From positions 1 through 6,341 of the forward strand of contig CAMPHU010000257.1 in assembly GCA_946886065.1 (NCBI GenBank): 6,341 nt of DNA, written 5' to 3'. The notes below the pieces were generated by a model. It was not told the DNA's origin and searched no databases. It saw only the letters and a program-made list of their open reading frames with translations. Within the stretch, counting starts at the first letter, position 1, and each line of letters opens with the position of its first letter. Shown piece after piece: positions 6,111 to 6,341 of this stretch. The stretch comes from an uncultured Massilia sp. Lineage in GTDB: Bacteria > Pseudomonadota > Gammaproteobacteria > Burkholderiales > Burkholderiaceae. A program made the translations under genes and the position numbers.

Positions 6111-6131
6111 AGCCGGCAACGGCGGCCGGCT
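6111..6131. repeat. GC-rich inverted repeat in the divergent intergenic region
   Basis: AGCCGGC (6111-6117) and its exact complement GCCGGCT (6125-6131) flank a 7-nt loop. It lies 3 bp from the next dyad and upstream of the plus-strand copper-protein gene. No T-run of useful length follows on either strand, so I do not call it a terminator. Confidence 0.45.
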
Positions 6132-6134
6132 TTC

Positions 6135-6159
6135 GTCCCGGTATCGAACATGCCGGGAC
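6135..6159. promoter_or_regulatory. 25-bp dyad, candidate operator for the divergent copper genes
   Basis: Arms GTCCCGGTAT (6135-6144) and ATGCCGGGAC (6150-6159) match in 9 of 10 positions across a 5-bp centre. A long odd-centred dyad 50 bp upstream of a copper-protein start would suit a dimeric regulator. It does not show the CueR-type arrangement with -35 and -10 boxes flanking the dyad, so the regulator is not assigned. Confidence 0.42.
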
Positions 6160-6208
6160 TGGGCATTGCGCTACCATTGCCTGCCACCGACCCAATACGG
6201 AGAAAAAG

Positions 6209-6341
6209 ATGAACGGATCTGAAATGGCGAATGTGCAGTCGTGTATCGAAGCCTGCCAAGAGGCGCTGCGGGCATGCCAGGCCTGTGTGGCCGGCGATCT
6301 GCGTGACGGCTCCATCGACTGCATACCGGTCAACCTCGACT
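6209..6341 (+). CDS. Four-helix-bundle Cys-rich copper-binding protein, N-terminal fragment
   Basis: The first 44 codons are in the window and the gene runs off the right edge. The peptide has C12, C16, C23, C26 and C38 (C-x3-C-x6-C-x2-C-x11-C) on what look like amphipathic helices (CIEACQEALRACQACVAGD), then DCIPVNLD. This is characteristic of the DUF326/Csp family of four-helix bundles, whose inward-facing cysteines store many Cu(I) ions. No signal peptide precedes the first Cys, so a cytoplasmic Csp3-like location is likely. ATG 6209 is chosen because GGAG (6199-6202) lies 6 nt upstream; an in-frame ATG at 6224 lacks a comparable site. It is divergent from the Cys/His-rich gene, sharing a 170-bp control region. 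Confidence 0.82.
   Translation, partial: MNGSEMANVQSCIEACQEALRACQACVAGDLRDGSIDCIPVNLD

Noticed and set aside
6039..6119. TTG-initiated extension of the Cys/His-rich protein
   Set aside because: It would bury the signal peptide 27 residues into the protein. ATG 6038 starts directly at a normal signal sequence.
1..6341. CRISPR arrays, tRNA, rRNA, insertion sequences or transposase genes
   Set aside because: No spaced direct repeats, tRNA-like cloverleaf, rRNA segments, terminal inverted repeats or transposase motifs were seen.

Overview
The window is GC-rich DNA whose genes use strongly GC-biased third codon positions. Together with the gene content (CusF-like copper protein, PepSY reductases, TonB-dependent receptor, four-helix Cys-rich copper protein), this suggests a betaproteobacterium of the Burkholderiales, possibly Oxalobacteraceae/Massilia-like. 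That assignment is an inference, because no rRNA or other marker gene is present.

Layout. The left edge holds the 3' end of a plus-strand CusF-like periplasmic copper-binding protein (2-112). A perfect 12-bp hairpin follows; its U-tract lies on the minus strand, so it ends the long minus-strand operon that converges on it. From 5354 down to 159 there is one compact minus-strand operon of three genes: a TonB-dependent outer-membrane receptor (897 aa), a small two-helix PepSY membrane protein (230 aa, 10 bp after the receptor stop), and a 600-aa inner-membrane flavo-iron-sulfur reductase (start overlapping the previous stop as ATGA). The reductase fuses a PepSY module, homologous to the 230-aa protein, to a complete NqrF-like 2Fe-2S/FAD/NADH body. 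Upstream of the receptor is an AT-rich regulatory segment (about 5413-5511) with several perfect palindromes. Farther right is a minus-strand gene for a 139-aa exported Cys/His-rich protein (6038-5619). A 170-bp divergent intergenic region with three dyads separates it from the start of a plus-strand four-helix-bundle Cys-rich copper-binding protein (6209 to the right edge, truncated).

How it may work together. The receptor would bring a metal chelate across the outer membrane using TonB energy. The two PepSY proteins would sit in the inner membrane, and the fusion would take electrons from cytoplasmic NADH through FAD and 2Fe-2S towards the periplasm to reduce the delivered metal. The usual expectation for such a set is ferric-siderophore reduction, but the flanking genes point to copper: a CusF-like protein on one side, and a Cys/His-rich exported protein plus a Csp-like copper protein on the other. 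I could not recognise a Fur box before the receptor. The substrate (iron or copper chelate) is therefore open, and this copper-flanked receptor plus NADH-driven periplasmic reductase is the most interesting hypothesis in the window.
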